Source: Pseudomonadota bacterium
GTDB taxonomy: Bacteria > BMS3Abin14
NCBI GenBank assembly: GCA_003229755.1
Contig: QIFJ01000101.1
Location: 1-7,095 of the forward strand
Direction of reading: 5' to 3'
Length of the DNA: 7,095 bases
Part shown: in pieces, positions 5,851 through 7,095 of the stretch
How positions within the stretch are numbered: position 1 is the first letter of the stretch
Layout: every line of letters begins with the position of its first letter
Notes under the pieces: model-generated
The model's database searches: none
Seen by the model: the letters and a program-made list of their open reading frames with translations, nothing else
Told to the model about the DNA's origin: nothing
Made by a program: the position numbers and the translations under genes

Positions 5851-6105
5851 TCAGTCCTTGAGTTTTGAATTGACCGCGTCTACCCGCTCGTAGATCCTGT
5901 GCAGAACGATCACCACTTCCTCGAATTCCTTGTCATTTTTCGGACAGGTAAAAACCGTATCAACTCTTGTAATGACCTCGTCTACTTCCTTCTCAGGGGT
6001 CAGAAATGCCTGGACCGCCTTTTTAATATATTCCAGGCCGTATTCGTGGCTTTTATTACAAACTGGACACTTCTCGATCTTGATCTGGCCATCGTCAAAA
6101 CTCAT
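5851..6105 (-). CDS. small Cys/His-rich protein, possible zinc binding, hypothetical
   Basis: 84 residues, acidic and soluble, family not recognised. Near the N-terminus CPVCNKSH gives Cys13, Cys16 and His20, and Cys54 in TCPKN could complete a four-ligand zinc site. The rest is predicted helical: 22-50 (EYGLEYIKKAVQAFLTPEKE onward) and a C-terminal helix 58-82 (EFEEVVIVLHRIYERVDAVN). It lacks the two full CxxC knuckles of a standard zinc ribbon. The start is well supported: AAGGAG (6116-6111) lies 5 bases before the ATG. The gene has its own terminator at 5745-5777 and is preceded by the hairpin cluster at 6123-6222, so it is likely monocistronic. The function is unknown; metal binding is inferred from residue spacing only. 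Confidence 0.75.
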   Translation of the reverse strand: MSFDDGQIKIEKCPVCNKSHEYGLEYIKKAVQAFLTPEKEVDEVITRVDTVFTCPKNDKEFEEVVIVLHRIYERVDAVNSKLKD

Positions 6106-6122
6106 GCTGTCTCCTTGTTGTT

Positions 6123-6153
6123 AGGGTCGTAAAAAGTCCATTCGTGGCTTTTT
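6123..6153 (-). repeat. dispersed 31-base hairpin repeat, copy B
   Basis: Inverted copy of 2246-2276, with 29 of 31 bases identical. In this copy AAAAAG pairs with CTTTTT around a less perfect core. It lies just upstream of the ribosome binding site of the Cys/His gene, so it would be transcribed in its leader. Confidence 0.6.
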
Positions 6154-6160
6154 ACTCCTC

Positions 6161-6222
6161 GGAAAGCGAAAAGCGTCATTTTCACTTTCCTCTCAAATCA
6201 ATGACTTGCGGTGCAAGTCGTT
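6161..6222. repeat. two adjacent hairpins next to repeat copy B
   Basis: GGAAAG 6161-6166 pairs with CTTTCC 6185-6190, and, after one C-A mismatch, GAAAA 6168-6172 pairs with TTTTC 6179-6183. Ten bases on, AATGACTTGC 6200-6209 pairs with GCAAGTCGTT 6213-6222 (one G-T pair, 3-base loop). With copy B this makes three hairpins in 100 bases, a composite palindromic cluster. The last resembles the GATGACTT hairpin at 1938-1961. Confidence 0.5.
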
Positions 6223-6332
6223 AACTTCGCCGAAAATACATATGAAAGCGGGTGGTGTCAAGGACAGAGAAGGACCTGACCCCATATTCAAAGTTAGGCA
6301 GGAGCGTGTTTTAGGTGTCGAAGTATGGGAGT

Positions 6333-6462
6333 GTAAGTGCGTAGGGAGAAGGGAGAAGGGAGAAGGGAGAAGGAAAGAGGGAGGAGTAAGTGCGTAATAT
6401 TAGAGCATTAGATATTCGAACATTAGAGCATTAGTGAATCACGTTGGTCGTTGGACGTTGGA
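6333..6462. repeat. cluster of short tandem and direct repeats
   Basis: Four perfect copies of GGGAGAA (6344-6371) are bracketed by an 11-base direct repeat GTAAGTGCGTA (6333-6343 and 6386-6396). Next is a 13-base direct repeat ATTAGAGCATTAG (6399-6411 and 6422-6434, period 23). Then three heptamers CGTTGGT/CGTTGGA/CGTTGGA (6442-6462). Two unrelated 7-base tandem repeats in 130 bases suggest slippage-prone, non-coding spacer. No gene is supported between 6223 and 6505. Confidence 0.75.
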
Positions 6463-6505
6463 CGCGGTTTCTATTAGTTACCCCACACGGAGGTCAGCAG
6501 GACAT

Positions 6506-6922
6506 TCAGCCGGGGCTCCCGGAGAGTACAGCAGAAAGTCGCCTTCGGTACTCTCTCAGGATATTGCGGTCTGTGACTATGTCCATGCTGGCTTTTTGGC
6601 AGAGTTTTTCGACTTCATTGCTGACGATTCCTTCCTGGAGCCAGAGTACCCTGGCGCCGATCCCGATAGCGTCTTCCGTTATCCTTTTTACATCCTCAGA
6701 CGAATTGTTAACCAGGACGATCTCAACCGGGAATGGAATATCTCTGAGAGTTGGGTAGGTTTTTTCTCCAAACAGCTCATCTGCTCCGGAAATTACGGGC
6801 ACCATCCTGAAGCCGACTGTATTGAGGTAGAAGGCTTCCTTGCATCCTGGATCGTCAGGATCAAAAGAGAGCCCAATCACGGCTATAGTTCGGTATGATC
6901 TAATGATTCTCTCTGTATCCAT
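6506..6922 (-). CDS. CoA-binding domain protein (YccU-like)
   Basis: Small Rossmann-like cytoplasmic protein of the CoA_binding_2 family; members bind CoA or acyl-CoA but their physiological role is not settled. From the start chosen here it has 138 residues, normal for the family. Visible are the N-terminal strand-loop IAVIGLSFDPDDPG (residues 13-26, nucleotide-binding loop), a GFRMVPV strand near 37-43, the segment GEKTYPTLRDIPFPVEIVLV (52-71), the ARVLWLQEG motif (90-98) that matches the family's VWLQxG, and MDIVTDRNILREYRRR at the end. An ATG at 6934 would add four residues, but the ATG at 6922 has GGAG exactly 6 bases upstream while the first has none, so 6922 is preferred. A promoter is visible at 6960-6987. 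It appears to be a single-gene unit followed by repeat-rich spacer. Confidence 0.9.
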   Translation of the reverse strand: MDTERIIRSYRTIAVIGLSFDPDDPGCKEAFYLNTVGFRMVPVISGADELFGEKTYPTLRDIPFPVEIVLVNNSSEDVKRITEDAIGIGARVLWLQEGIVSNEVEKLCQKASMDIVTDRNILREYRRRLSAVLSGSPG

Positions 6923-6959
6923 TTGTATCTCCATCAGGTGTTTACGTTATTACGTTTAA

Positions 6960-6987
6960 CTAATAACACTTCCTGAGTGTATGTCAA
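6960..6987 (-). promoter_or_regulatory. sigma70-type promoter for the CoA-binding gene
   Basis: Minus-strand TTGACA (6987-6982) is a perfect -35 box; TATTAG (6965-6960) lies 16 bases downstream as -10. The start of transcription would be near 6953, about 30 bases before the ATG at 6922. Two inverted repeats overlap it: ACACT 6966-6970 with AGTGT 6976-6980 in the spacer, and GTTATT 6946-6951 with AATAAC 6962-6967 over the -10 and start. Either could be an operator. Confidence 0.6.
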
Positions 6988-6991
6988 GGCG

Positions 6992-7090
6992 GCCGGCACA
7001 CGGCCGGCGTCCAAGTCCCAGAAACCCATCCTCTCCCCCGGTGGGAGAGGACCGAGGAGAGGGGGATATTTTATGACTGGTTTCTAGTCA
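6992..7090. repeat. palindromic spacer at right edge (REP-like hairpins)
   Basis: Three inverted repeats follow one another: GCCGGC 6992-6997 with GCCGGC 7003-7008; CCTCTCCC 7030-7037 with GGGAGAGG 7043-7050 around CCGGT; and TGACT 7074-7078 with AGTCA 7086-7090. The middle one has the look of a common bacterial REP-type intergenic repeat (CCTCTCCC/GGGAGAGG followed by GAGGGGG). No gene is seen here. Confidence 0.55.
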
Positions 7091-7095
7091 CAGAA

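Noticed and set aside
6250..6292. Remnant of a REP-associated transposase end (GGGGTCAGGTC on the minus strand)
   Set aside because: The word is one I associate with such elements, but there is no transposase fragment or second end to support it.
6344..6371. CRISPR array
   Set aside because: The repeats are contiguous 7-base units without spacers.
6434..6898. 154-codon open frame on the plus strand
   Set aside because: It is the antisense shadow of the CoA-binding gene, which has clear family motifs, a ribosome binding site and a promoter.

Overview
The window (7,095 bases) looks like chromosome from a mesophilic anaerobic bacterium, most likely a Desulfobacterota ('deltaproteobacterial') lineage. 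This rests on indirect signs: a MetY/MetX methionine pathway, a LarE sulfur transferase, a GntR/FCD regulator, roughly balanced codon use, and long spacers rich in palindromes and short direct repeats of a kind I associate with that group. It is inference, since no marker gene is present.

Left part (1-1844, minus strand): a two-gene methionine operon. metY (O-acetylhomoserine sulfhydrylase) is followed 10 bases later by metX (homoserine O-acetyltransferase), which runs off the left edge just after its nucleophile serine. The metX ribosome binding site is built into the metY stop codon. Together the two enzymes take homoserine to homocysteine using free sulfide. The metY leader (1845-1990) is a run of small hairpins without a SAM riboswitch that I can recognise.

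Middle (1991-4714, plus strand): a long spacer with two strong hairpins, one copy of a dispersed 31-base repeat and an AT-rich island (about 31% GC). Then a well-formed promoter drives larE, an orphan with three cysteines. Next comes a 125-base element with 23-base inverted arms whose two mismatches are both G-U wobbles in plus-strand RNA, then a class I methyltransferase, then a small secreted protein of unknown function.

Right part (4764-6922, minus strand): in coding order, a CoA-binding (YccU-like) protein with its own promoter at the right end, a spacer with short tandem repeats and a composite hairpin cluster, a small Cys/His protein, an intrinsic terminator, a GntR/FCD regulator, and a two-helix membrane miniprotein whose coding strand carries A9 and A8 runs. 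The last 100 bases are further palindromic spacer.

No phage, defence, CRISPR, tRNA or rRNA genes were recognised. The items most worth a second look are the 125-base inverted-repeat element, the inverted pair of dispersed repeats, the terminator between the gntR promoter candidate and gntR, the isolated three-cysteine larE, and the homopolymer runs in the small membrane gene.
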